NCBI RefSeq assembly: GCF_018687715.1 | Contig: NC_056758.1 | Span: forward strand, 11,535,501-11,599,500 | Length of the DNA stretch: 64,000 bases | Source: Carya illinoinensis | Lineage: Eukaryota; Streptophyta; Magnoliopsida; Fagales; Juglandaceae | Direction: 5' to 3' | In this document: positions 10,490 through 23,000 of the stretch, piece after piece | Numbering within the stretch: the first letter of the stretch is position 1 | Layout: every line of letters starts with the position of its first letter | Position numbers and translations under genes: made by a program | Notes under the pieces: generated by a model | The model's database searches: none | What the model was told of the DNA's origin: nothing | Seen by the model: the letters and a program-made list of their open reading frames with translations, nothing else

Positions 10490-12440
10490 AATAAATAAAA
10501 TGTAACTCCTCTCCTCTCGAATACTAATGACGTATAATATTATCCAATACTTTCTACTTTTAATGACTTAATAAAACTGTAAAAGATTAATATTATTTTC
10601 CAAACTTGACTCGGATCTTGCTTTAATAGAAACTCGATCCACTCGATATATACCGGTTTCCGTATCTTTTGTGGGTGGCTCTACAGCTACCGCTTTGGAG
10701 CTCTAGTTAGCTAGTTAATTTTATCTATTATTATTATTTTTTATATGTAGTTTTTTGACACTTTTAAATATATATATATATATATATATATTAAAAAATT
10801 ATAATATTATTAAAAAAATATTTACTTAATCATTAAGTAAAAACTAATAATAATAAAATAAAAAATCCTAACGGGAGCTAGCGCTACAAGCAGAAAGAGT
10901 AGTATTTTTTATATTTTATATGTTAAAAAATGAATCCATGTAAGAAATTATGTAAAGTTTTATAATAAAATCGACTTCTTTTTCAAAACTATTACGCGAG
11001 AATTGTTTGTCCCTAACGTTAAGTACTCCTCTCCTCTCGAATGCTAATGAATTATCAAACCGTTATGTTATTGTCATCGATCTAATGTGTTTGTAATTGT
11101 TTCCAAGAGAAATCAGAGTTGAGTCAAACCGTTACGTTCAATTGGATTCATCTGTATCTATAAACTGCAGCTTGCCAAAAAAACAAAAAACTCAATATCT
11201 TGCTTGGAAAATGATAATATCACAAAATATTTATGTATATTGGAAAATGATAATATTATGCTTGAGTTTGCCCCCAGCTCTCAATTTGACCTCTTATGTA
11301 TTTTAATTTTTTTATTTTTTATATACTTAATAGTTTAGAAAGTGATTATTAGTATATTAATTTTCTTTAAAATATTTTAAAATATATATAAAATCAATAG
11401 TTTATCTTCTTAATTATACGCGTGAATACTGTGAACAACTAACTCGCAATTTCACACAACTTTTTATAAAATCGATTTAAAGAATCCGCGTGTAATTAAT
11501 GCAAGTCGTCCTGTTAACCTAACACGAAAAATAATTTCCTCTAACTCATTTTAAATGGACTAATATAATTGTGACTGATAAGTTTGTTAAGCTTTTGAGT
11601 CAATCCTGACCTAGCATCATGCCCTTTTGCGCTGTCCGCGACCGTTCCCTTATCAATTATTTTGCTTTTCCATCACGAAGTGAAGAGCATAAAAAAGGAT
11701 CATATTTGGAGGTGAAAATAATAATTTCCTAGAAAAGCATTTTCTATTTTGGTTATCGAATATCGAGCAGTACCATAATTACATATATAATGGCCATGTT
11801 GGTCGCCATAATTGCATAATGGCCAAGTTGGTCTGCTAGAGACCTACAAGGAAGTTCTCTTGCATGTTTATGGAAAATTTTAATGGACGATGTAATAATT
11901 AGTTGAAATTTCCGAGAAATAATCTATTTTAGAAAAGCGTGTGAATCCAAATATTGTTTTTTGTTTCTTTTATTCAAATTTCGGGATCGTATGGATATCC
12001 ATCCCAAACGCCTTCTTCAATTGTAATATTGTTCTTTTTTAAGATGACAAAATAATTTCAAATTTTCAATTATTTTTATTTGATTATTAATTAATTATGA
12101 TAAATTTTTTAAAACTTTTAAATGAAACACAATAAAAAAATAAAAAAAAAATCAGCTTTTTCAAATTTTAAATTAAAAACTTATATATTAAAAAATTATA
12201 TAATAAAAATATTTTAACTTTATAAATTTGTATTCAACTTTTTCTCTCTTTTCCAAAATCTTATAAAACAACTTATAAAAGTTGTATAGTATTTTGTGTT
12301 TTGTTTTAAAGTTTAAAAAATTGTAATGATTAGATAATAATTAGATAAAAAATTAAAAATTTAAAAGTAAAAAATATTTTGTGTTTAAATAATGTTTAAG
12401 AATGAAATTTCGAGATAAGACTAGAATTTCTGATCATCCC
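10490..12440. repeat. Tandem noncoding unit, copy A
   Basis: First of several related units. Landmarks shared with the other copies are CTCCTCTCGAATACTAATGA (10507), CCAAACTTGACTCGGATCTT (10600), a GTTTCCAAGAGAAATCAGAG block (11097), TACGCGTGAATACTGTGAAC (11417), GATCATATTTGGAGGTGAAA (11698) and an AT-rich MITE-like tract from about 12030 ending GACTAGAATTTCT (12419-12431). An extra partial unit (10650-11050) matches 15130-15480. No coding sequence is visible, and the landmarks do not resemble known LTR ends. Confidence 0.75.
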
Positions 12441-12454
12441 ATCTAACATTACGT

Positions 12455-14615
12455 ATAGCTCTCCTCTCGAATACTAATGACGTACAGTACATATTATCGA
12501 CCGAATACTTTCCACTTAATGACATATAAAACGGTAAAGGAGAGGATTAATAATGAAGATTTCAATTTGATGCTTGTTATTGGGTTAGCGTATTTCTCAG
12601 AATTAGCATCTAAGTATATATGCATATGTAACTTTTTATTGTGCTTATAATTATTAATTCAAATATTCTCTAGCCTATCTTCGCCTTTATTTTCCAAACT
12701 TGACCCGGATCCCTCTTCAACATACAGAAACTTGATCCACTCGATGGATAAGAGATACATTTCTTTATATAAGACATGCGGTATCTGTCATCTAATGCGT
12801 TTGTAATTATTTTCCCCCAACCCTCAATTTGACCTCTTATATATTTTATACTTAATAGTTTAAAAAGCGATTATTATATATTGATTTTCTTTGAAATATT
12901 TTTAAAAAATATATAAAATTAATAATTTATCTTCTTAATTATACGCGTGAATGCTGTGAACAGCCAACTCACAATTTCACACAACTTTAAGTTGGTAGAA
13001 GGAATCTCTGTAAATGCAAGTCGTCATGTTAACCTAACACAAAAGGTACGTATTTTCTTCTAACTCATTTTAAATCAACTAATATAACTGTAACTCGTGT
13101 AATTGTGACTCAAAAGCATAAGTTTGTTGTGCTTTTGAGTCACAATCCTCACCTAGCAACATTCCATTCTTTTGCACTATCCATCGTCCTCAATTATTTT
13201 GCTTCCGTTACAAAGTGAAGAGCATAAAAAACGATCATATTTTGAGGTGAAAATACTAATTTCCTAGAAAAGCATTTTCTATTTTGATTATGATCAATCG
13301 AGCACCATAATGGCATTGCGGCCAAGTTGGTCTACTAGACCTGCAAGGAAGTTTTCTTGTTTATGGAAAATTTTAATGGACGACGTAATAATTAGTTGAA
13401 ATTCCCGAGAAATGATCTATTTTAGAAAAGCGTGTGAATCAACTATATTGTTTTTTGTTTCTTTTATAGCTAATTTTTAGGACTTTTATAGCTGGAGGGA
13501 GAATGGATATATATATGCATCCCAAACGCCTTCCTCGAATGTTGTAACGTTACTTTTTAAGGGCGGTTTGGACGTCGAGATGATAAAATAATTTTAAATT
13601 TATAATTATTTTTATCTAATTATTATTTAATGATTATAATAATTTCAAACTTTTACATAAGATACAAATAAAAATTCAATTTTTTCTAATTTTAAATTAA
13701 AAATTATATTGTAAAAATATTTTAATTTTATAAATTTGTATTCAACTTTTTCTATTTTTTCCGAATTAAATCCTATAAGACAACTTATAAAAGTTATATT
13801 ATTTTTTGTATTTTGTTTAGAAGTTTAAAAAAATTATACTGATTAGATAAAAAGTAGTTGAAGATTTAAAAGTAAAAAATATTTTATATTTAAATAATAT
13901 TTGAGAATGAAATTTTGATATAAGACGAGAATTTCTCATCGTATCTAAATAGTTGCTGCAAGATAATTAGAAATAAACCAAAATGTATGAATCTCCTATA
14001 TGATCACCTTCTTGGAATTAAATGTAAGGAATTTAGAGTTGTAGGGAAAATGAAAAACTTTATACAACCAACTGATCTGTTAAGTGTCCTATTTTTGTTA
14101 TAAAAAATAAAGAATAGCGCGTTGGATTCTAAAAGTATTATTAACTGTGGCAAAGAAAAGAACTGATTCGATTTCAATGATCGAAAGCAATAAAGGGGCA
14201 TGCACTATGCAGTACACAAGATTAATAAAATGAAAGCCATTGATTCCTTTTTTTATGTTTTTTTTTTTTTCTTGGTGCTTAAGGCTTCTCAGTCACAATC
14301 TTATGCCTCACGTCTAGTTTGTTGTTACAACACATCTCATTTTATTTTATCTAATAATTACAATTTTTTCAAATTCTAATACTAAAAAAACAAACAATTC
14401 AATTTTTTCAAATTCCATAATAATAATAATATTTTAATAATATTTTATTCAGTTTTTAATTTTTATGTGAACCTATCATATCTCATATGCGAAAACAATC
14501 GAGGCCAATTCACTTGCTTCATTAATCAAGTGGAAAAGATTATGGTAAGTCTAGGAGTTTCTAACACTACTCCTCTAGCATTCTTGAAATGGAATTTCGG
14601 TTTTATCTTTTTAAA
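12455..14615. repeat. Tandem noncoding unit, copy B (most complete)
   Basis: The unit begins at TAGCTCTCCTCTCGAATAC (12457). It continues through CCAAACTTGACCCGGATC (12696) and a TATATAAGACATGCGGTATC block (12766). GATCATATTTTGAGGTGAAA is at 13234, an AT-rich MITE-like tract at 13555-13945 and a second MITE at 14325-14500, and the unit ends near CTACTCCTCTAGCATTC (14568). The join at 12717-12790 is uninterrupted and serves as the empty site for both the MITE at 15698 and the CACTA element at 15906. No gene is seen. Confidence 0.75.
14325..14500. mobile_element. AT-rich MITE within unit B
   Basis: The sequence runs from ACATCTCATTTTATTTTATC to CATATCTCATATGCG, with AATAATAATAATATTTTAAT in the centre. 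Closely related copies occur at the equivalent place of unit C (29490-29645) and unit D (38560-38735), so it was present before the units were duplicated. Confidence 0.6.
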
Positions 14616-15905
14616 TTTCAAATTATTTTTATTTAATTATTAATTAATTATGATAACTTTTTCAAACTTTAAATGAAACACAATAAAAAAAGAAAATCAG
14701 TTTTTTCAAATTTTAAATTAAAAACTTATATATATTAAAAAATTATATTATAAAAATATTTTGACTTTATAAATTTGTATTTAACTTTTTCTCTCTTTTC
14801 CAAAATTCCATAAAACAACTTATAAAAGTACGTTGTATAGTATTTTGTGCTTTATTTGAAAGTTTAAAAAATTATAATAATTAGATAAAAAGTTGAAGAT
14901 TTAAAAATAAAAAATATTTTGTGTTTAAATAATGTTTAGGAATAAAATTTTGAGATAAGACTAGAATTTCTCCTCCCATCTAACTTCACAAACAAACCAC
15001 TTAAGCTAAATAGTTGCTGCAAGATTATTAGGAATAACCCAAAACAATGTTAAAGTTAACTTTTTTAGAGATGTAGGAAAAATAAAAAACTCGATTACCA
15101 TAATATATACTTTATACAAATTTAAAATTTACCGGCGGTCTCGGAATCTTTTGTGGGTGCCTCTACAGCTACCGCTTTAGAGCTCCTGCTAGCTAGTTGA
15201 TCTTATGTATTATTTTTTTCACTTTTTTTCTTAATGTATTTTTTCAAAAAAATGCTTACTTAATCATCAAGTAAAAACTAATAATAAAAAATAAAAAATC
15301 CTAACAGGAGCCACAAACGAAAAGAGTAGTATTTTCTATATTTTATATATTAAAAAATAAATCCATGTAAAAAATTACATAAAGTTTTATAATAGAATTG
15401 CCTTTTTTTTTTAACAAAACTATTACGCGAGAATTGTTTGTCCCTAATGTTACGTATAGCTCTCCTCTCGAATACTAATGACGTATAGTATTCTCGAATA
15501 CTTTCCACTTAATGATATAAAACGGTAAAAGAGAGAATTAATAATGAAGATTCCAATTTCATGCTTATTATTGGGTTAACGTCTTTCTCAGAATTAGCAT
15601 CTAAGTATTATATATATTTAACTTTTTATTAATTCAAATATTCTCTAGCCTGTCTTCGCCATTATTTTTCAAACTTGACCCGGATCTCTCTTCAACACAT
15701 AATTACAAGAGAAGCGGACTTTTGTAACTAAAATTTAATAACTAAAATGACTATTTCTCACAGTTTTCGTAGAAAAAAGTCCTTTTAGTCATTAAAGTTT
15801 GGTCACATAAGCCAACTTCTCTTGTAGTGACATATAGAAACTTACTCGATCCACTCAAATGGATGAAGGCCATATACATTTCTATATATAAAAGACACGC
15901 GGTAT
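14616..15905. repeat. Tandem noncoding unit, copy C, left part
   Basis: It begins with a MITE-like tract (14616-14985) equivalent to 12030-12430. A partial unit (15130-15480) follows, then the full unit start TAGCTCTCCTCTCGAATAC (15456). It runs to GACACGCGGTAT at 15905, where the large CACTA element is inserted, and continues at 28029. No coding content. Confidence 0.72.
15698..15829. mobile_element. 132-bp diverged foldback MITE, CACTA-type
   Basis: The left end reads CATAATTACAAGAGAAG and the right end CTTCTCTTGTAGTG, so the ends are inverted copies of a CACTACAAGAGAAG-like terminus with the left one mutated. The target duplication is ACA (15695-15697 and 15830-15832). Unit B at 12717-12725 reads through the same place without the element. 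The arms are clearly diverged, so this copy is older than the one in the Ca2+-ATPase exon. Confidence 0.85.
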
Positions 15906-16200
15906 CACTACAAGAAAATGCACTTTTTGCAGCGATTTTAATTTTGTTGGAAATTAAATCGTTGCAAAAGATTATCAACAGCAGCGATTTTAATATGCTG
16001 CGCAATTTTGAAACAGTAATTTTCATTAAGTGCTATTTGCAGCGACTTTTAAGTTATTGTAACGAAAAAAATCGTTGCAAAAAAAATTCCTGTTCATTAC
16101 TTAAATTTGCAGCGACTTTTTATTTTATTGAGGCGATTTTAATTGTTGCGTGTAACATTGTTGTTTTGCAGCATGTGATTTTCGCTGCAATTTCGCTGCC
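15906..16200. repeat. Left subterminal repeat array of the large CACTA element
   Basis: GCAGCGATTTT, GTTGCAAAA, GCAGCGACTTTT and related words recur about every 30-60 bases in both orientations. They match the motif set of the right subterminal region 27040-28028. Confidence 0.8.
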
Positions 16201-16640
16201 GCGCCAAACACCCAATTTCACTGGTGAAATTTCCCCCCAACCATTTTTCCCCCGTGTCTGACCACTTCGACCTAATCCCACAACAAACTGTAGTTTCCAT
16301 TCTCAATCCTTGCTTTCGAAAACCCTTCCCGGCGTGCAATATTATCCTTCAGCTCCTCGCCTGGGTTACCGATTCTCCCATTCTCATTTCCCCGCGATTC
16401 CCTTCTCTAGAGCCGTTTCTGGTTCACCAATTGGGAAGAAGATTTTAATCTCCCAATTGTAAACCCTAGTGTGCGCACAGCCTTCTCTCAACTGTAATAT
16501 TGTCTCCGTTTGGGAAGCTAGTTCCTATGTCTCCACCTTCGATTACCCTAGACGATTCCGTGCCTCCATGAATTAATCTGAAGATATCAATCATCTGTTT
16601 TCAAAGATGATCAATCGAGGCTACAGGTATCTCCCATTTC
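16201..16640 (+). promoter_or_regulatory. Leader-like, C/T-rich region inside the CACTA element
   Basis: Base composition changes sharply from AT-rich to C/T-rich text with AAACCCTAG, resembling a plant 5' UTR, and ends near a possible splice donor (CTACAG|GTATCTCC, about 16627). It probably marks the transcribed start of the ancestral element gene or of a captured gene. No protein of known type follows. The overlapping short frames on both strands look accidental. Confidence 0.4.
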
Positions 16641-16811
16641 TTGTAGGTTTCATTACAAAAGGTTTTGTTTTTAGATGTACACGAATTTGATTGTATTCCT
16701 CTGTGAAACTGATTTGCATGTGCCTCTGTTTGCATTATACTGGTTGTGTATTTGCCTCTTATGTTTGGAATGCTCAATCAGTTGTGGGTATTAGATAATT
16801 TGATTACACTA

Positions 16812-17015
16812 CAATGATGACTTGAGGACTCTAATTAGGATAATCTCTCATTGACTGGGTTTCAGAGCAAGACTTCATTCTAGAAACACTCTGAATTGTC
16901 TTCCTTTCAAGTGCACTTACGAATTCATCAAGTTAATTAACAATTACAATCTGTTATCAAGTCCTAATAACATACTTTTAGGAGGAAAGTAAATGAAAAT
17001 CCCCTTGATTTATTA
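16812..17015. repeat. Direct repeat 1 within the CACTA element
   Basis: About 200 bases beginning CAATGATGACTTGAGGACTC are repeated, diverged, at 19862-20065 in the same orientation. Shared words include ATCTCTCATTGACTGGG and AGTGCACTTACGAATTCAT. The internal right-end copy and the copia fragment lie between the two copies. Confidence 0.8.
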
Positions 17016-17149
17016 TCCCATGAACATCAAAATATGTATAAGAGATGCTACCCAAAAAATTGTTGTAAAACCGCTGCAAGGATTGCTGTTATGAATTATT
17101 AATTGGAGAATGTTCCTTTCTCCATCTCATGACTGGTGGGATTTGGTCC

Positions 17150-17197
17150 TTTTTGCAACGATTTTAAGCGCTGCAAACGATCTGATTTCTTGTAGTG
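17150..17197. repeat. Internal second copy of the CACTA right terminus
   Basis: TGCAACGATTTTAAGCGCTG followed by CAAACGATCTGATTTCTTGTAGTG is almost identical to the outer right end at 27981-28028. The three bases after it (TGG) do not match the TAT duplication before 15906, so 15906-17197 is not a simple independent insertion. Confidence 0.85.
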
Positions 17198-17799
17198 TGG
17201 CTTGGGTACGTATAACCCAGGCCGATAACCGGATTCCTTACCCGCGCCCATGCCCATACTCAGGGCAGGTACAAGTAATTAACCTGGTACCCAGGTTTTA
17301 TTTAAAAAGAAAAAAAAATAGCGATATGTACAAAACTATGTCGTATTGATCTCTAACATTATTTTATGCATGCATTGTGTGTTGCATGCATGCATTTTAC
17401 ATAATAAATATTGGACTTCATTTTTGTTTTATATCATGCATTTATTTAACAAGGAAATTAGTTATTTCTAGCTTTAGTTGTTCTTTTGACATAAAATTTA
17501 TTTTCCAGTTTTATATATGTTTATTATTATGGGCAATGGATAATGTTCAATGTTTTAAGATTTATTTCATTGTCTTAATTGTTTTTTCAACATTGTTTAC
17601 TTTCTTGGAAAGAAATTAGTAAAAATTTTTTTTTACTAATATGGGTGTTTGCAAAATTTGGATACTGGGTATAATTCAGGCCGAATCTTCGGATTTGGGC
17701 AGCTTGATCAATCTGCCTGAGTTATAACTTAGGCTAACCTGGGCAGGTAATCGACATGATCTGCATATATACTTAACACTTTATATATGATGTGATGGT

Positions 17800-19260
17800 G
17801 TGATGGTTAGAAATGGTCACACCTTGCCTATCACTGACATTGGCCATGCTATTGTTGGGATTGTCCATCTTCTCTTTGCTTGAATGATGTGATCTTGGTA
17901 GTTCCAAAAATTAAGAACGATCGCATTTCTGTTAGCCGTTTGACCACTGATTTTCCACTTGTTTTTGAGTTTGATGGTCATGGTTTTGTGATAAAGGATA
18001 GGACATTTAATCAGATAGTGGCAAAGGGAAGGAAGCAGAAGGGCCTTTGCACCTTTGATTCATCACCTGCTGATGGAGGTTCAGAAGCTTTATTCTCTAC
18101 TTGATTCAGAAAGTTAAAAAAAGCCTGGTGGCATGAAAGGCTAGTGCATCCTCACTACATATTAACTTATTATTTGCATCAAAATAAGCCATGACTGCTA
18201 TGATTCAGATTCTATGTCTCCTTCCATATGTACTAGTTGTCAAATGGGCAAATCTTGTGGTTTACCATTTTTAGCTTTTACTAGTGACAATAGTACTCCT
18301 TTCTTTAAGATACATTGTGACTTATGGGGACTAGCCCCCATTATCTATAAAGACAAGTTTCGGTTCCATGTGATTTTTACTGATGACTACACTAATTCCA
18401 CTTGGCTCTTTCCCATGAGAAAACCAATTCTCATGAGAAACCAATTTCCCATGAGAATTGGTTTTCTATTTTGATCAATTCTATAAGTTTGTAAGTTGTC
18501 GGTTCAATGCCAAAATTAAAATTTTCCAAAGTGAAAAAGGTGGTGAGTTTGGAAGTAATGTGTTCATGTAGTTTTTGCTTGATAAAAGCATTCATGATCA
18601 ATCTTCTTGTCCAAAAACACCAAAATAAAATGACAAAACAGAAAGAAAACACCGCAGAATTTTCCTGAGTTGGGGTTAACAATGATGTTTCATGCTCATT
18701 TACCCTCATGGTTTTGGGTAAAGTCCATTTGTGACATCAATGATTATTTCCTTGATTTCTAATTTCCTTGTTTTCTCTTGTATGGTAAGTACCTAGATTA
18801 CACGAGTTTTCGCGTTCTAGGCTCAAGTATTTTCCTTAATCGGGTGACTATCGCACACACAAACTAGAACCCAAGTCTCTCCCTTGTGTCTTCATCAGGT
18901 ATAATAGTAAACATAAGGGTTACAAATATCTCTATCCTCCCACAAGTCGAATGTAAATCTCAAGACATGAGGTATTTGATGAGACAATTTTTCCTTACTC
19001 TCAACTCACTAGACTTTATGACAACTCATCTCTTGAGCGGGAGCTTAGTACTACCTACTCGTACTAGGACATAGACTCTGCATTGTCCAACACACCCCAT
19101 TCAGCTTTTGGCTTTCCACAATTCTGTGTTGCCTCTTCCTCAAGCAGTGTACCTATTGTGTCTTTTGTAATCAACCAACAATCTTCCCTTGCACCAAAAT
19201 CCAATCTTCCCTTAGTCTGTTGTGTTGTTTTCGTGGATGTGCAGTAGGATTTTGGGGCAC
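17800..19260 (+). pseudogene. Ty1/copia polyprotein fragment (GAG-pre-integrase and integrase)
   Basis: This is a fragment of a retrotransposon polyprotein. The GAG-pre-integrase part has VPKIKNDRISVSRLTTDFP (17900-17960) and a WWHERLVHP zinc-binding start (18125). The integrase core follows, with CTSCQMGKSCGLPF (18220-18270), HCDLWG (18322) and FTDDYTNSTWLFP (18373-18415). Conserved connection text (SLPCVFIRYNSKHKGYKYLY, then TSRM, SRHEVFDE) lies at 18876-18990. Numerous stops and frame changes are present, and no LTRs, protease, reverse transcriptase or RNase H were found. A local inverted duplication at 18418-18467 interrupts the integrase. Confidence 0.88.
18418..18467. repeat. Short inverted repeat within the copia integrase fragment
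   Basis: GAAAACCAATTCTCATG and CATGAGAATTGGTTTTC form arms of 17 or more bases with a loop of about 14 bases. The block sits where the integrase reading breaks and looks like a local inverted duplication of the sequence around CCCATGAGAAA. Confidence 0.7.
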
Positions 19261-19861
19261 AAAACATTAACTTGCACTTTTAATGCATCTGAGTTATGGT
19301 TCTTTTCTGTGCATCTGTGTTGTGGGTCTGTTGTGGGGGTAGTTGGTTGCTGAACAATGATGCCACTGACCAAGACTCTTGCATTTTATTTTATTTTCTT
19401 TTTATTGTTTTTTCTGATCTAATCTCTTCTCATGCCTGCTAATTTGAATTGATATTAATGCTTGTGGGGACTCAAACTCAAGGTATATATTTTAGTCCAC
19501 TGAATGAGTTAGATGGCAAGGAAAACTTACATGTATATATTAGCATTAATTGGGCAGATCACTTAGAACTCCCACAAGCAGTAAGAAGCTGCCTGTATTC
19601 AGGGATGAATAATCTTATTCATATGACTACATAATTACACTTCAATTTATGTAGTATATTAGAAGTGCTTCCATGCAGTAAGCATATTACATGGAGGCTG
19701 TTCCTTCGTGTACATTCATATACATTAATAAAGAAGCCTCCACCCATTAATATCTTTAATAAACTGCTGACTTTCCTTTTAGCCTCCATTACTCTTAAGA
19801 GCTTTTTTTGACAATCTTAAGTGAGACCTTCACTTACCTTACTAGCAACCCTGCAGTTGTG

Positions 19862-20065
19862 CCAATGATGACTTGAGGACTCTAATGAGTACAATCTCTC
19901 ATTGACTGGGCTTCGATTCAAGACTGATATTCTAGAAACACTCTCAATTGTCTTCCTCTCAAGTGCACTTACGAATTCATACAGGCTTTAACAATTACCT
20001 TCTCAACCATTTCCTAAAACCATACTTTTAGATGAAATTAAATGACAATCCATATTGATTCCTGT
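19862..20065. repeat. Direct repeat 2 within the CACTA element
   Basis: Diverged second copy of 16812-17015, in the same orientation. See that entry for the shared words. Confidence 0.8.
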
Positions 20066-23000
20066 GATCAATATGGATAATTAATGAAATGATGAACTAG
20101 GCTTTCTAGTTTGTAGGAAAAAAACTATTGCAGAAACTAAACTCCTGTAACTAGGGGAAAGATTTTAAATTATTAGCAGCAAATTGGAAAATAAAACGCT
20201 GTATGAATATTAGAAGGGAAATTAAATGCTTAATTTCTTTGATTTTAGTAATTATGGGCATTGTTATATAATATTTTCCTATTTTTACAAGTTTTAGAAT
20301 CCTGATAATTAAATGACCATGTTATTTCCCAATACCTTTCTAATGTGTAAAATCATGTAGTCATTCCTAACCTAATAAATTACGTATTTCTGATTTGACA
20401 TGGTCACCAAAACATTGTTCCTCGATCGAAGGACTTGACTAAAATTAATAAAATATGGCAAGTCCCACTGTTTTAAAAGGAGAGATTGACACGTTTGCGT
20501 GTGTCCCAAAAATGCCAAATCATTACCAGTTTTGGGTTACTAACCTGATGACCCAAAACAGCCATACCTTAAATTTATTCTCACTTTAGCAATGCTAGCT
20601 ACCCCTTGATACTTGTGCATATGATATGGAACAAACTTTCATGGCGATAAAACAAAGGATGGCTAATTCTACACAATCCTATGTAATCATCAGAACTCTA
20701 ATGTGGTAGTATCGGTTACCCTAGCTAGCTGTCTGTCTCCATATCTAGCACATGCCATAAATTGTATATAACAGAGGTTTATATCTTTTTCTGTTTAAAA
20801 AAATTACTAAAAGTAGTTTGAATTGATATTGAGGTCTATGTTAATTTAAAACATTCAGGTGAGATGTGGCCTAGCATTTTTGCAGCTTCTATGTATGATT
20901 GCTGTGCAGCACTATCCTGCCTGACAGCAGGCATAATGCAATCTCACCTGAAGTACCATACATCTTTTTTGTCTTGCCAAACCCAGACACCTTAACCTAA
21001 TTAATTTTCATTAGTATAGTCTCCATTGGATATGCTGCAGGGGCATTTGTTTGTAACTGATATCGCTTGTAGGGCACATGGGCCAAATCCTTATGTGTAG
21101 CAAGGTCATTTCATATAAAAATGGGATCCGTACATGGCTGTTATTTACACCTACTTGATCTGTAGATGGACATTTGAGTTGGAGACTTAGTGTAGCAATG
21201 TCTTGATGTCTTATGGGATTGGGTCCAAACTCGTCCTTTTATTATATAGAGATGCTAATCTTTTCATATTACCAATTAACTAATCAACCTTGCTTGTCAT
21301 ATATATGTGAATCCAACCTGATTATTGTAATGGGTCAACCATTCTGGATCAACACGAGTAGGTGATTAATTTGTGTGTGCAAGTTGAAGAAAACAATTAG
21401 ACTGGACAAAACCTGGAAATATTACTAAAACTTGACAGTACATGCATGTTTTCTTGTGTGCACTAAACTATATATCATTGACTTAAAGTTGTTCTCTACA
21501 TGTGGGCTGAAAATGCTTTGCAGCACCATGGCACAATCGTTAAGAGAATGTTCTTATTGTCCGTGCAGGAGATTTTACTAGATAGAAGTTATGTAATTGC
21601 AATATCCCTTCTCATACTTTCATTTAACAAATTACGTTGTGACTTGAACAAAAGTATAATTTTTGTTCTCTATATTAACATCCTGCAATTTCTGATATAC
21701 TAATAGGCATTAAATGGCTGTTCATGTAATTCAGGTACAGCCACTTTTGATGGAGCAGTTGGATGGCCAAACTGGATGCAAACAAACAGCTTAAAGCATT
21801 GGGATATTTTCAGCATATCAATGAATTTTCAGTTTTGATGCTATATTAAAGGTTGGTCTGCTGTTATGTTGAGAGCATATGCTGAACAATGATGCATGCA
21901 TTTCTTTAAGTTATAGAGGGGTGCGAGTTTATGTTTATGACTCATTTGTTAAGGCTCCTAAACACACAGAATTTGTATATATATGCGAAGTAAAGAAAGA
22001 AAAACAATGCATTCGATCACCCATAGTGCATAATGGGGCTTGCTTTCAGTGTCTTTGTTGTATTATATTGTATGAATGCGATTTCATGATAAAACCACTC
22101 CTGCATGTAATTAGAAGGGAAATGGGATAATCTTAAAAATTCTGTGTATTTTTACTGGGGAGAAGAGGTTGCAATAGCTAAAGTGATTGTAAGGACATTA
22201 TTATTCTTGATTTTATTTCCAATAATACTTCTTATGTCGAAAAATTGGTGTGTAAGAATGCATGCCAATAGTAATTGGGCTTGGATCACGTAGCATTTGT
22301 GTGTAACTTGAGGGGTCAGATTATTATGTCATTCCTTTCAAAGCTTTTCGCATACGAAAAGATTGAGACATGTGCATATGATTATGTATGAGATAGTTGG
22401 GGATTCAGATATGAAAACACATATAATGTGTGTACTTTTGACATGGTCATAAGTGGATTTAGGCATAATTTCCTAATATGTAGATGTTCTCTACATGGCT
22501 GATACCCTCTCCATTAAGCCCATTTCCTCTTAATATATATGTGTTTTTATTTATAGTCTCATCATCGTTTAAGACTATGATTGTGAAATTAATGGGCTAA
22601 ACATGCAATATAGATTGAACGGGCATATACGGATCATGTGAGGATTGGTGCTGAGCATGATTAACATTTGAGGTACACACTTCTAGCTTCATTCTTACTT
22701 CCTAATTGGATATCTGTTAAAGTTGTTGCTAAGCTTCACAATGGTTGAGCCACATTAGATTATTCATAATGCTTGTTTTGGTTCTGAACAGCACATGGGC
22801 GTGGTGCTTTTTCCTTGATGTAGAGCATATGCGTGACAGTTAGCTAGAGATAGCTCATCACTTTGTACTGATGATTTTGGATGAATGTTTATAGGAAAAA
22901 TAGAAGGGAGAGGGAACATTAGTGTGCATCCCTAACATTTAATCAAAATAATCAATCCTACAAAGAATGTAATAAGTAAAGGATTTTATACCATAATATA

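Noticed and set aside
15751..16261. Open frames of 91 and 144 codons across the CACTA left end
   Set aside because: They run through a MITE end, the target duplication and subterminal repeats, so they are not conserved genes.
15906..17197. An independent 1.3-kb CACTA element using the inner right end
   Set aside because: The bases outside the ends (TAT and TGG) do not form a target duplication, whereas 15906-28028 does (TAT/TAT).
20855..20960. Possible microRNA-like hairpin (CAGGTGAGAT / ATCTCACCTG)
   Set aside because: Only about 12 bases pair at the ends; the inner arms do not match, and no known mature sequence was recognised.
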